From Coffea arabica (taxonomy: Eukaryota; Streptophyta; Magnoliopsida; Gentianales; Rubiaceae), in contig NC_092324.1 of assembly GCF_036785885.1 (NCBI RefSeq), forward strand, positions 34,213,001-34,277,000: a stretch of DNA of 64,000 nt. Reading direction: 5' to 3'. The position numbers were made by a program, and so were the translations under genes. The notes beneath the pieces were generated by a model. The model had not been told where the DNA came from, searched no databases, and was given only the letters and a program-made list of their open reading frames with translations. Shown here piece by piece: positions 25,607 to 39,996 of this stretch (positions are counted from its first letter, which is position 1; each line of letters starts with the position of its first letter).

Positions 25607-26645
25607 CACCATACTTTTATAATAGCAACCATAATGATAATAATTGTTCTAGCATCTATATTTGTTGTACTAATACATACAATGCAGTGTTTTTTTTTTT
25701 TTTTGAAGGAATACATTGTAGTGTACAATCGCCATTGATAGTTATAGAGCCCCTTAATCTTTGAGAAAGAAGGATGTGAGATAGGAGAGACCGAACACAA
25801 TGATGGCAGTGCATTTTTGTCAAAAAAAAAAAAAAGGAAAAAAGGGTGAGTGGAGCACAAGAGGATAATCTTCGAGTGCATTTCCCATCATAAATCAATT
25901 TTCAAGTACACCCAGCCAATTTCATAGAATCCTTCACGTAGTCTACGAAATGATTCAGGAACTGCAAATAAACTTCTTTGAAGTAACGCCGTAAAAAAAA
26001 AAAAAAAACTTTTTTGAAGTAACCATTTTCCCATCAAATGACGGCCCAATTTGGTAAATAAGTTTTTGGCAAAATTTTTTTCCTACAAATTTTTTAATAA
26101 TTTTAAGTATAGTAATTCAAAAAATTCCTCTTTATTTTCTTCTTCTTTTTCCCCCCACCTCAACTAACCACCACCCCCACCGTTGGCTGGCGCCTCCTTT
26201 TTTCTTTTCTTTTCTTACACAATCTCTCTCCTCCCCTCCCCCCAACCCTCCCTTCCGCCTTGCATGATCTGATCTTGCAACTAGATTACACAAGGGAAAG
26301 GATGAGGAAGGAAAGGAAGGAAGGAGGGAAGGAGAGAGAGAGAGAAGACAAAAAATAGTACTATTAGCGGCCGACAATGGGGAGGGAGGGCTGAGGAAGA
26401 GCAATGGGGTGGGAAAAAAGAGGATGGGGAAGAAAAGAAAAAATAAAAAATAAAAAGAAAAATAAAAAGAGAAAAACAAAGGAGAATTTTATACACCTCA
26501 AAAGTTTTTTCACAATTTTTATAGTAAATTATAGTAAAATTTTATATAAGCCCCCGACAAATTCATTTGCCGCTGACTTTTCCAACATCTACAGGTTGGC
26601 TGTTGACAGGGTCAAGAAATCAATGTTTTTGTTGACGGCATTTCA
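25607..26645. other. Gene-free interval with a purine/pyrimidine switch
   Basis: No supported gene. From about 26120 to 26265 the plus strand is mostly C and T. From about 26290 to 26480 it is mostly A and G, with GGAAGG and GAGAGA runs. Frames of up to 115 residues here are low-complexity Ser/Pro/Phe or Lys/Arg stretches and are not credible proteins. Confidence 0.6.
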
Positions 26646-26653
26646 GTAATTGA

Positions 26654-27243
26654 CTATGTTTTCAGAACCGGACCGGATAGTGACTCGGCCGAGGTCAGGG
26701 GTCAGGGGTCAATGGGTTCGACCGGGGGTCGATAAGGGTCGAACCGGATGACGTCATAAATAAAAATTATTTAAAAATTAAAATATTATATATATAATAT
26801 TTAATAATAAATTGATATTAATAAAGGTATATTCATATATATTTGATGTTTCAAATATATTTAACAAGAAAATACAAAGAAATTAGAACAATCAAGTAGC
26901 AATTTATATTATTTAATAAATATTAACAAGTTTAGAATTAAAATTATGAATTGAATTGAAAAATAACATCAAATTTTAGGACAATACTTATAAAGTATCA
27001 AATATTTGAGGTATATCAATAAGTTTTAACAATTTAGGGGGTCAAAACATAATATTAAAAAGTTTGAATTTTTTTTAAAAAAAATTAATGTTGAACCGGA
27101 AAAATCGGTTTTTCCCGGTCAAACCCGATTTTTGACCGGCTTTGACCGGGTTTTAAAATTTCAGTTTTTTAATATGACTCGGACCGGCTACCTGGCCGGT
27201 TCCCGGTTCGACCGGCCGGTCCGGTCCGAGTTTCAAAACAGAG
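26654..27243. mobile_element. hAT-like MITE with GGACCGGACCGG ends
   Basis: The left end is CTATGTTTTCAGAACCGGAC. The right end, read on the minus strand, is CTCTGTTTTGAAACTCGGAC, and both run into GC-rich GACCGG repeats. An exact 8-bp duplication GTAATTGA flanks it at 26646-26653 and 27244-27251, the size expected of hAT elements. The middle is AT-rich and non-coding. The element is 590 bp, and its GC-rich ends stand out sharply from the surroundings. Confidence 0.82.
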
Positions 27244-28372
27244 GTAATTGATCGTAGATTAGACAAGACTTCCGGGGACTGAATAAGCACAAGAAACAAG
27301 AGTCTCCAAGCTCAAAGACAAAGGGTGTCGGCAATCCCTTTCCTTTTCTGCGTAATAAACGCACCGTAATAGTTGTGAGTGCTACAAAATTGTGACAGAT
27401 GATCCATCATTACCCGGCTATTGCTCACGATTAGCAAAAGGAAAACGAATGGTAGCGTGAGAGCAATACAGCAAGGAGCTCTAGAAAGTAGTCAATATTT
27501 CTAGATATCGTTTAATCTGAAAAAAAAAAGATCTTGCCAATAAGTTTCCCTAATATTTCTGTTTCACCCGAAACTATTTCTACAAATCCAGACACACCTG
27601 TCTAGGCTAAAGACCTTAAATTCCATCATCTCACATTCTTGAACTATGGGCTAACTTGGTCTAGGAACCAAGCCAGCTGATTTAGACAAAGAAGAGCTCA
27701 TTGCATTAAATTACTTCCGCATGCAACGACTAGTGAGAAACCAAAGAGCAAAGTAACTTCTGTCTGCTTAGTCTTCCTTTCTCCTAAACCACAGATAGGG
27801 ATTTTAGTCTACACAGGTTAGTTCAATTAGTAAGCACGAACCATTTTTTCACAAAAGATCGTGTGTTTGAATTTCGTTGCCAATATGAATCTCTGTTGAT
27901 AAACAATGTGTAAGAGCCTCTATAATTGACTTATGGTTTCCAAAACATGGTGACTTATAGTGATTATTGGAGTCCAATCCATTCAAACTTTTTTCTACCA
28001 AACAAACAAATAGGGACTATAAGAAAGTCTTCGGTGACTACGCATTGCCCCACTTATTAGTGGCAATGGCTGAAAAGGATAGCGATGACGGATGACGAAT
28101 TTGATATTACCTCACTCACGGAGCGTTTAATGATCTGTTTTTCGAGGAGAGTTGGCTAATTATCCAAGGACCAATGACGAATGTGATATTTCTTGAAAAT
28201 TGCATCATTGCAGCACTATAAAGTCCTACTCACTCAATACGGAAATTCAGTATATATGCAGCTCCACTTATAGCGTGTGTTAGCCTTCCCTAATATTTCT
28301 TGATTCACCCGAAACCATTTAATAAAAAAAAATAAAATAAAAAGCTTGCCTATAAGTTCTCTAATATTTCTG

Positions 28373-28545
28373 GGATAATTTTTTATACATTGTTAGTGCA
28401 TAATTTTTTTTTACACTAATCGATTTAGAATTATATCACATAATATGAATTCAAATTTGAATTTCAAATCATAGACATGTGGCATATATTGAAAATCACT
28501 AATATAAAAAAATCATTACATTTTCAGTCGATAAAAAGTTGATCC
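28373..28545. mobile_element. Degraded palindromic MITE
   Basis: It contains TTTATACATTGTTAGTGCAT, a central AATTCAAATTTGAATTTCAA and GACATGTGGCATATAT, then an inverted tail CACTAATATAAAAAAAT. The centre resembles the MITE at 12690-12835. Ends and target duplication are uncertain. Confidence 0.4.
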
Positions 28546-29904
28546 ATATTTCTGACACTAGGATCCTTCACAGTATACCTCATCTCAAATTCCCTCAATA
28601 CACTCCTAAACCCAGATTACTTTATCAATTATCAATTATTCCATTCAAACTTCTCTGTCTCTCTCTCTCTCTCTCTCAACCTCTAACAAACTAAACAGAG
28701 AAATTAAGATTTAGTGAGCTTTCTTTCATTATAACGTAACTGCATAACAACTTCAATTCAATTTGTTTATTTTTTTAAAATATTATATGTCTCTTTTACT
28801 ATAAGAATAATTCTTACAATTTCTTTGATAAAATAATCTACTGTCACGAAGCTACTTTGTGTTGCTAAATCACAAAATAGTTCTGTAATTTAATATGAAA
28901 GGACAACAATTGGAAAAAAAAATATTTATCTACTCCAGATTGACAGCTTTAATTATTTGAACCTATAAATTGAAGGAATTTTTGCCACTATGAAGGCTCT
29001 TCAGAAACCAACGTTTACTATTACAATTATTTTGAATTTCTGAGTTGCCACTGATAAATCTTTTTTTTCAATGTCAACATTCCATATTAAATGATAGCAT
29101 GATTTGTTTACTATCGATATTATCACTATCATCAATAGAAAAATCATTAGACTTGTGTCTAAGAACTCTATTTTCCCGTTCAAAAGTTCTTTTTTTTAAT
29201 GGTACATTTTACTTTACTAAAAAAATTTAGTATGAAATATTATAGTTCTCTTTTTAAGACGGATGGTTAGTGAAAAACTTTTGAAACAATGAAGCACTCC
29301 CTTATTTTACAATTATAATTAAAATTACTAGGTTGGTTAGTGCAAAAATATTTCTTCAATGTAATACCTTTATTTTAATTTTTTTTAGCAAGGGAAGGGT
29401 AAGATCTAATAAAACGGGGAGGAGGAAGGGAGATTTAAATCTAGAATCTCTAAGTTTTGGACCCTTAATTTTAGCCATTAGACTAAGGCCTCCTCGGCCA
29501 ATGTAGTATGTTTTCACTATTTAATTTTGTTATTTAGTTGTATAAACCAATTTCTCGATGCTGCATTTTTTTTAGGAAAAATGTGAGTAATAATTATGTT
29601 TATATTATTTCTTTTAACGTTTTTGGCTTGTGAAAAGTGAAACTAGAATCATTGAGAGATTTCCTAATTTTAGAGGTACATTTTCTCTAAGTTGGCCAAT
29701 GAGAATTAATTTCCTAGTATTGTACATTTTATATTAAACGATAGCATTGAATTTTGTTGTTTCTTATGACGGTACAGTTTCTTTTTCCAAGATTAATTGA
29801 TACAAAGTAATTTAATATATCCTTTATAAAAGGTTTGTTGGCCAAAAAATTTTACAGCTAAAGAACAATTAAGTAAATCTATTAAGTCAGCTAAATAGAC
29901 AAGA

Positions 29905-30188
29905 AAGTCTTCCGTGACTACGTACTTCTCCTTATTACTGGCAATGGCCGAAAAGGATAGGGCATGCCCCTAAAAAGTTTGGCAATCAACCACTTCGCTC
30001 ATGGGCAGCAAGCTAATTATCCAAGGACCAATGAAGAATCCTACTCACTCAACACGGAAATTTAGTATCAGTTGCAGCTCCACTTTAGCGTATCCTAGCT
30101 TTCTACAATAGCTGAAATACAAAATCAAGCTGCACAGTTCTTTGCTCCATTTAGGGGCTCAGACAGATTACTTACAGTTAACTAAAAA
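29905..30188 (+). promoter_or_regulatory. Promoter-proximal region of the protease relic (duplicated upstream)
   Basis: It is immediately upstream of the protease start. Blocks GGCAATGGCCGAAAAGGATA, CTAATTATCCAAGGACCAAT, CCTACTCACTCAACACGGAA and TTGCAGCTCCACTT recur, with small changes and in the same order, at about 28060-28275. The upstream copy also has CACTATAAAG before CCTACTCACTCAA, which looks like a TATA region. Confidence 0.55.
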
Positions 30189-32567
<2,379 letters not shown>

Positions 32568-32600
32568 AAGGTTGTGGCAAAACTCAGTAACCTAGGTGGA

Positions 32601-33295
32601 TGTTGGGTTTTTGGGCTCTCAACTTATGTGGAAAAGTCCAAAAATTAATGGGTAATTATTTAGGCCCATTAAGGAGTTGCATTACCTATTTATAGGTCAA
32701 ATTAGGTTTATTCTAGAAGGAGAAAAGTGGGAAAAACTCAGAAAAATTCTGGAGAAAAATTTCAGCAAGTTCTGGTTTGAGCAGTTGCGGTAAATCGCCC
32801 GATTGACATAGAAAACGATGTTTGATCGGCCTGAAATTTTAACTGAAGGTAGAGGGCATCCAGTTCAACGTTCTGGACGGTGAAGATTGGATTTCAACGG
32901 TTCAACCTTTAGTTATAAATTTTGGACTGCTGCTGTTTCTAGTGAAATTTTTCACAGCTTTTGCTCTTTATTTGGGATTTGGTGACTTTGTTGATTATTT
33001 AAGGCCATATCTCAATTGTGTATTTTCTGAGAGTTGTACTATACTTTTAATTGGTAATAGTGGAGTAAGTGTGGTCGGCTCAAGAGCCTCGTGGTTTTTC
33101 CTCTTCACATTGGAGAGGTTTTCCACGTAAAATTTTTTGTGTCTTCATGTGGTTATTTCTTTTTGTGTTTGTGGGTTAATTTATCTTTTGTTAGTTGCTG
33201 ATCTTTGTCTTGCTTAATGTTTCTAATCTATTCTAACAAACTAGGGAGGTTTTCGCTGTGTGTTGTGGTTATTATAAACCCGGTACCTCCCAACT
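32601..33295 (+). repeat. 5' LTR of the Copia element
   Basis: It begins TGTTGGGTTTTTGGGCTC and ends near CCTCCCAACT just before the primer-binding site. It is highly similar along its whole length to 37341-38037. The last bases differ from the canonical CAACA end. Confidence 0.93.
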
Positions 33296-33331
33296 TAGTG
33301 GTATCAGAGCTTGTTCTGATTTGTTAGACTT

Positions 33332-36300
33332 ATGGAGGTTAATACAAGCAAGATGATATTGTTGAATGGGTTGAATTATCACAAATGGAAAGGTAAAATG
33401 AAAGATCTTTTATTTGTGAAAAGTATGCACCTACCTATGTTTGCTATGGAAAAGCCGGAATCCAAATCTGATGAAGAATGGGATTTTGAGCATCAACGGG
33501 TTTGTGGTTATATTAGACAATGGGTGGAAGATAATGTTCTCAATCATATTGCCAATGAGACAAATGCCAAAATACTGTGGAATAAACTTGAGCAACTCTA
33601 TGCTTCCAGGACTGGTAACAATAAATTGTTTCTACTCAAGCAGCTAATGCAGTTGAGATACAAGGCAGGCACTCCTATCTCTGACCATGTGAATGAGTTT
33701 CAAGGTTTGTTGGATCAGCTGTCTAATATTGGAGTAAAATTTGATGATGAGATTCTTGGATTGTGGTTGCTGAATACTTTGCCTAACTCGTGGGAGACAT
33801 TTCGGGTCTCACATACCAATTCTACCCGTAATGGTGTGATGACCATGGAGTATGCTAAAAGTGAAATTTTGAATGAAAAGGTGAGAAGAAAAACTCAAGG
33901 TTCATCTTCATAGATCGAGATTTTGATTACCGAACAAAGGGGAGGCAGAAGAATAGAGGTAATGACAAAGGCAGGAGTAGAAGCAAATCCAAATTACGAT
34001 ACAAGAATATTGAATGTCATTATTGTCACAAGAAAGGCCACATCCAGAAGAATTGTTTCAAGTAGAAGAATGAGAATAATAGCAATGGTGCAAGATAGTT
34101 TGAAGATGGTAGTGTTGATTGTGTTGCCACCGCCACAGATGGAGATCTTGTTATTGTTTTTGATAACAGTGTCATTAATCTGGTTTCTTCTGATACTAGT
34201 TGGGTGGCTGACACTAGTGCTGCAGTCCATGTCACTTCCAGGAGAGATCTTTTTGCTACCTATACTGCAGGTGACTTTGGTTCACTGAGAATGGGTAATA
34301 ATGATGTATCTAAGGTAGTTGGCATGGGTGATATTTGTTTGAAGACGAGCAATGGCTCTACACTACTACTCAAGGATGTTAGCCATGCTCTAGATATTCG
34401 CTTGAACCTGATTTCTATAGGGAAACTTGATGATGATCGCTTTGACAATAATTTTGGTAATGGTAAATGGAAGCTCAGTAAAGGGTCCCTAGTTATAGCT
34501 CGAGGTATGAAATTGTAGACAAACTTGTATTTGTTGCAAGCTTCAATTTCGAGTGACACTGTGAATTTGGTGGAGAAGCAAAACTCACCTGAGTTGTGGC
34601 ACAAGAGGTTGAGTCACATTAGTGCAAAGGGACTTGAGACTTTGGTGAAAAAGAATGCTCTTCCAAGTGTGAAGAATGCAAATTTGGAGAAGTGTTCTCA
34701 TTGTCTTGAAGGAAAACAACATCGAGTATCCTTCAAGACTAACCCTCCTCATCCAATGTGCAATTTGCTAGATTTGGTGCATTTAGATGTTTTTGGTCCT
34801 TTGAAAGTACAAACTTTTGGGGGTGCATCCTACTTTGTTACTTTTATTGATGATCATTCCAGGAAATTATGGGTTTATACCTTGAAAACAAAAGATCAAG
34901 TGTTGATAAGTTTAAAGAGTTTCAAACTTTGGTCGAAAGACAAACTGGAAGAAAGTTAAAATACATCCGGACAGATAATGGGGATAAGTGTCGAGAACTA
35001 TTTGAAGATTATTGTAAGCAAAAGGGAATTAGATAGCAGAAGACGCCTCCAAAGATGCCTCAACTGAATGGTTTAGCTGAGAGAATGAACAGAACATTGA
35101 TGAAGAGAGTTAGATGCCTACTTGCAGAGTCAAAACTGTCAAAATCGTTTTGGGGTGAGGCTTTGTATACTGTTACTCATATTATTAATTTGACTCCTAC
35201 TATTGCTTTGCAGGGTGATGTTTGAGAAAATGTTTGGACTGGTAAAAACACCTCACACGATCATTTGAGAATTTTCGGTTGCAAAGCTTATGTTCATGTT
35301 CCAAAAGATGAGAGGTCAAAATTAGATGCAAAAAGTAGACCATGCATCTTTGTTGGCTATGGTCAAGATAAGTTTGGTTATAGACTATATGATCCAGTTG
35401 CGAAGAAACTTGTGAGAAGCCGTGATGTTGTGTTTCTTGAAAATCAAACCCTCAATGATATTGAGAAGACAAACTCTCATATCCATGATGACCTCACAGA
35501 TTTTGAGCCAATTCCTATATCCCAATTACTTACAAGAGTTGATGGAGGAGCTGATATGCAGCATGATGCTATTGATAATGACCAGTATGATGGTGATACA
35601 TATAATCCTATGGATGCTGATGATGATCAACTCAGTCATTCTATGGTAAATCCACAAGAAACTACACTCAGAAGGTCTACAAGAGTTAGACAACAATCTA
35701 CTAGATATTCTCCAAATGAGTATGTACTCCTGACTGATGGGGGAGAGCCTGAAGACTTTAAAGAAGCTATAGAGAATGCAGACAAGCAGTAGTGGTTGCA
35801 TGCTATGGAGGATGAGATGAAATCTTTGTATGATAACCAAACATTTGAGTTGGTAAAATCACCAAAGGGTAAAAGGGCTTTGAAAAATAGGTGGATTTAC
35901 AGACTGAAGCAGGAAAAGGGTTCTTCAACACCAAGATATAAAGCAAGATTGGTTGTTAAAGGTTTCAGCCAAAAGAAGGGTGTTGATTTTGAAGAAATCT
36001 TTTCGCCCATGGTTAAAATATCTTCTATCTGAACTGTGTTAGGGGTAGCTGCAAGTCTTTATTTACAGATTGACCAAATGGATGTGAAGATGGCTTTTCT
36101 TCATGGTAATTTGAACGAAGAAATTTATATGGAGCAGCCAGAGGGATTTCGGGTGAAAGGAAAAGAGGATTATGTGTGCAAGTTAAAAAAGAGTTTGTAT
36201 GGTTTGAAACAAGCTCTGAGACAGTGGTACAAAAAATTTGAGTCTGTTATGCAACAACAAGGCTACAAGAAAATCACTTCTGATCATTGTATGTTTGTGC

Positions 36301-37323
36301 AAAGGTTCTCACATGATGATTTTATTATTTTACTGCTCTATGTTGACGATATGCTCATTGTTGGTCAAAGTGCTTCTAGAATTGCTAAATTGAAGGACTA
36401 AATTGAAGCAGGAGTTGAGCAAGTCTTTTGCTATGAAAGACTTAGGACCAGCAAAGCAAATTCTTGCTATAAGAATTTTGCGAGACAGGAAAGTAAGAAA
36501 ATTTTGGCTATCACAGGAAAAGTACATTGAAAAGGTACTTCAAAGGTTTCGAATGGAGAAGGCTAAACTTGTCAGCACTCCTCTTGCATCGTATATGAAG
36601 TTGAGCATCTCACAATGTCCCTCTACTGAAGAAGATAAGGAATATATGAGGAAGGTTCCTTATTTATCTGCGGTTGGTAGTCTTATGTATGCAATGGTGT
36701 CTACGAGACCTGACATAGCTTATGCAGTTAGTACCGTGAGCTGATTTCTGTCACAACCTAGGAGAGAATATTGGAATGCCGTGAAGTGGATTTTGAGATA
36801 TCTCCGTAGCACTTCAGATTTGAAGCTTCGTTTTGGAAGTGGAAAATTAGTTCTCACTAGTTTTACTGATGCTGATATGGCTGAAGATGTTGATACAAGA
36901 AAGTCTACTTCGGGTTACTTGATTACTTTTGCCGGGGGAGTAGTTTCTTGGCAATCAACATTGCAAAAATGTGTTGCATTGTCAACCACTAAAGCCGAAT
37001 TTATTGCAGCTACTGAAGCATGCAAGGAGTTGTTGTGGTTGAAAAAGTTTCTAAGGGAACTTGGTTGCTCTCAAGAGGGGTATAAATTACTTTGTGACTG
37101 TCAAAGTGCAATTCATCTTGGAAAGCATCCAACTTTTCATTCCAAATCTAAACATATTGATGTAAGATATCATTGGTTGCATGATGTGTTGGATGAGAAG
37201 TTGATTGAACTTGAAAAGGTACATACGGATGACAATGGTGCTAATATGATGACCAAGTCATTGCCAAGATGGAAGTTTGAAGTATGTTACTCACTTACCG
37301 GGATGGCAAGTTCCTCCACATAG
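33332..37323 (+). pseudogene. Copia gag-pol polyprotein, multiple stops
   Basis: The gag frame (33332-33910) starts MEVNTSKMILLNGLNYHKWK and has the UBN2-type region, ending at TAG 33911-33913. A CCHC zinc knuckle (CHYCHKKGHIQKNC) follows in another frame at about 34014-34055. The protease region has WVADTSAAVHV where the family usually has an Asp-Thr/Ser-Gly core. Next come the GAG-pre-integrase motif (LWHKRLSHIS), integrase (TFIDDHSRKLWVYT) with breaks near 34957-35270, reverse transcriptase with MDVKMAFLHG and LLYVDDMLIVG, and RNase H with KSTSGYLITFAGG, ALSTTKAEF and SKHIDVRYHW, ending at 37321-37323. In-frame stops include TAG at 34516-34518 and others at 35790, 36030, 36400 and 36742. 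The element can no longer make its own polyprotein. Confidence 0.95.
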
Positions 37324-37340
37324 TCGGGAGGGGGGAGATT

Positions 37341-38037
37341 TGTTGGGTTTTTGGGCTCCCAACTTATGTGGAAAAGTCCAAAAATTAATGGGTAATTATT
37401 TAGGCCCATTAAGGAGTTGCCCTACCTATTAAGAGGTCAAATTAGGTTTATTCTAGAAGGAGAAAAGTGGGAAAAATGCAGAAAATTTATGGAGAAAAAT
37501 TTCAGCAAGTTTCTGGTTTGAGTAGTTGGGGTAAATCACCCGATTGACATAGGAAACGACGTCTGATCGGCCTGAAATTTTAACTGAAAGTAGAGGACAT
37601 CCAGTTCTATGTTTTGGACTGTGAAGATTGGACTTCAACTGTTCAATCTTTAGTTATAAATTTCGGACAGCTGCTGTTTCTAGTGAAGCTTTTCACAACT
37701 TTTGCTCTTTATTTGGGATTTGGTGACTTTGTTGATTGTTTAAGGCCTTATCTCAATTGTGTACTTGCTAAGAGTTGTACTCTACTTTTAATTAGTGATA
37801 GTGGAGTAATTTGTGGTGGATTCAAGAGCCTCATGGTTTTTCCTCTTCACATTGGAGAGGTTTTCCACGTAAAAATTTTTGTGTCTTCGTGTGGTTATTT
37901 CTTTTTGTGTCTGTGGGTTAATTTATCTTCTGTTAGTTGCTGATCTTTGTCTTGCTAAACGCTCCTAATCTGTTCTAACAAATTGGGGAGGTGTTCGTTG
38001 CATGTTGTGGTTATTAGAAACCCGGTACGTCCCAACA
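37341..38037 (+). repeat. 3' LTR of the Copia element
   Basis: It begins TGTTGGGTTTTTGGGCTC right after the polypurine tract and ends CGTCCCAACA, followed by the GTGGA duplication. It differs from the 5' LTR by scattered substitutions and small indels. Confidence 0.94.
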
Positions 38038-38163
38038 GTGGAATCTATACCATCTAAGTCAACTTAGAAATCTCACCAGACTTGTTTTCTGAAGTTACCT
38101 TTTCATTATTAGTGACTGTAAGCATTTTGGGCACCCTAAGAGGCCTACTGAAGTCACATTAAA

Positions 38164-38682
38164 GGGTAAAAAACAAAAAGACCTATGATATAGTTATTTT
38201 ACAAAAAATGCTCGTTGTGGTTTCAAATTATATGTGTCGGTACCTCATGGTTTGAAGTAATTTGAAACATTGACGAAAATCGTTAAAAAAAAAATGTTAT
38301 GAGTGAAATGATAGAAATACCCTAATAATATAAACAAACAAAAAAAAACTGAAGAGATTCATCAGTTTCATTCACTAATAATATAAGCAAAAATAGTCGA
38401 TTTCTGCAAGTTTAGGGCGAAGTTGAAGAAGAGTTATGGCAATTTTATTAAGGTCTGAGGGGCAAAATAGATATATTAGGTCAAAATTTGTCTTAAAAAA
38501 ACTGTTATTTGGAAGAGCCACTCGCAGGTCCAACGTGTTTACATCAAATGCATTAAATTTAATGATTTCTGTCGATTTTTTACCTTACTTTAAACCATAA
38601 GATACTGACGAGTATGATTTGAAATCATAGGGGGATTCTGTAAGATAATTATACCACAAGTGGGCTTTTTTGTTTTTAACCC
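38164..38682. mobile_element. Mutator-type MITE (519 bp)
   Basis: The ends are inverted repeats: GGGTAAAAAACAAAAAGACC on the left, GGGTTAAAAACAAAAAAGCC read from the right, continuing through TTTCAAAT and CATGGTTTGAAGTAA-type blocks for about 120 bp. The flanks are CACATTAAA (38155-38163) and TACATTAAA (38683-38691), a 9-bp duplication with one mismatch. There is no coding content. Confidence 0.78.
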
Positions 38683-38691
38683 TACATTAAA

Positions 38692-39667
38692 ACACTGTTA
38701 ATAATGAATTTGTTTAATTTACGTGATACGATTTGATGATACGTAAGTTTCAGGGCCATCAGGTTGAGTTCATTTCATTGGGATTCTTGTCTAGTTTCAT
38801 ATGGCTTTAAATGTAATTCAAGAACGGATGGAAATTCTTCTAAGGATCGATAGTTTCATATGGCTCCAATGCCAACAATGCTCCCCACAGTACATGAAAC
38901 AAACAATCATTTGCCATTTCAAGATTTTCTTTGGAATTTATTAATCCCAATTCCTTCGATTATGGTTTCAAATGGGCTTTCTAACGTCCCCTTTCTCGTA
39001 TACATTACTCATCCGGTTGCCTTGCTGATCAAACCAGAACCAGAACCAGGCGGTTGTATGAGAAAACACCAGATATTGGCATTCTTTCCATGTCAAATCT
39101 AATAATTATCTAACATTTGCTGTCCAAAAAAACAAACAAATAAATGAAGCAGCATACCTATGCCTCGTTCCATCTTTTTTTTTTCTTTTGTTTGACAGAA
39201 TCTTGTTCAGATTTCTGCATCTAGGTTTCATTAGCTGTAAGAAGTTACTAATCCTTTGCTGGTTTCTCCAAAATTCGTGTACGTCAATTACAAAAAGATA
39301 AGACATTAAAAAATATAGAATGTGCATAAAGGTTTTTACAGTTAAGAATTACTGATGTTTAAGTCTATTGTTTGCATGCATCCTAGTAAGTATCAGAAGT
39401 TTAGTGTGAGGATCACAGGGGTAGTCTACAATTTCAGAGATGACGTCTGACTTTTGAAGAGGATTCGTGCTAGACTTTTATATCATTTTAAATTGAGAAA
39501 GAACAACAAGCAATTATATACTAGTGAATTCAAGCGGAATCCATATGCGTATAATTTAGATCACTTAATTATTTTTGAGATAATTTAGATCACTTAAGAA
39601 AGAATTTTATAAAATATACTAGTGCATAAAAGTTTTTCTTTTACATAATATTTATTTTATTTTAGAA
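38692..39667. other. Gene-free interval
   Basis: No supported gene. An 80-residue frame at 38860-39102 has no recognisable domain, and its amino-acid make-up does not suggest a real protein. A poly-T run lies at 39174-39185. Confidence 0.45.
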
Positions 39668-39996
39668 GATATTAACGGGATTTTGCTATAAATACAAGTT
39701 TAATTCCGAAATATACCCGTTTGGACTGCAAGTATACAGATCAAATTAGTAGTTTATGGCAAATATCAGGTCGATCCCACCAGGAAGATTGGACAATTAC
39801 CAGCACTACTAAAGTTTCTCTATTATTTAGATGATCAATGAATTAAAAAAGATAAAACTGCGCTAAAAAAGAAAATAGTAAATAAAAGCTCCTTAGGTTA
39901 TGGTATTCCTGGCTACTCATGCAAGTGCTATTTTTGGATCATTGAGTACTACTATCTTGGCTAGTTATGGCGTAATTTTCTTATGTATGTGAAACC

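Larger units (their letters stand above)
27252..30188. other. Gene-free interval upstream of the protease relic
   Basis: No supported gene. It contains a palindromic MITE-like stretch at 28373-28545, a CT microsatellite near 28655-28677, and a promoter-like segment at about 28025-28300 that is repeated at 29905-30110 next to the protease start. AT-rich filler otherwise. Confidence 0.55.
32601..38037 (+). mobile_element. Copia LTR retrotransposon (Tork/Tnt1-like), complete but decayed
   Basis: Two LTRs of about 695 bp (32601-33295 and 37341-38037) begin TGTTGGG and the second ends CCCAACA. The 5-bp duplication GTGGA flanks the element (32596-32600 and 38038-38042). The primer-binding site TGGTATCAGAGC (33299-33310) matches initiator Met tRNA, and a purine tract GGGAGGGGGGAGA lies at 37326-37338. 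The internal order is gag, protease, integrase, reverse transcriptase, RNase H, as in Copia. It inserted 33 bp after the protease relic's stop codon. Confidence 0.97.

Noticed and set aside
26132..26479. 115-residue minus-strand frame
   Set aside because: Low-complexity Phe/Ser/Pro translation of a purine-rich tract; no gene structure.
38860..39102. 80-residue plus-strand frame
   Set aside because: No domain, no splice support and no neighbouring exons; likely chance.
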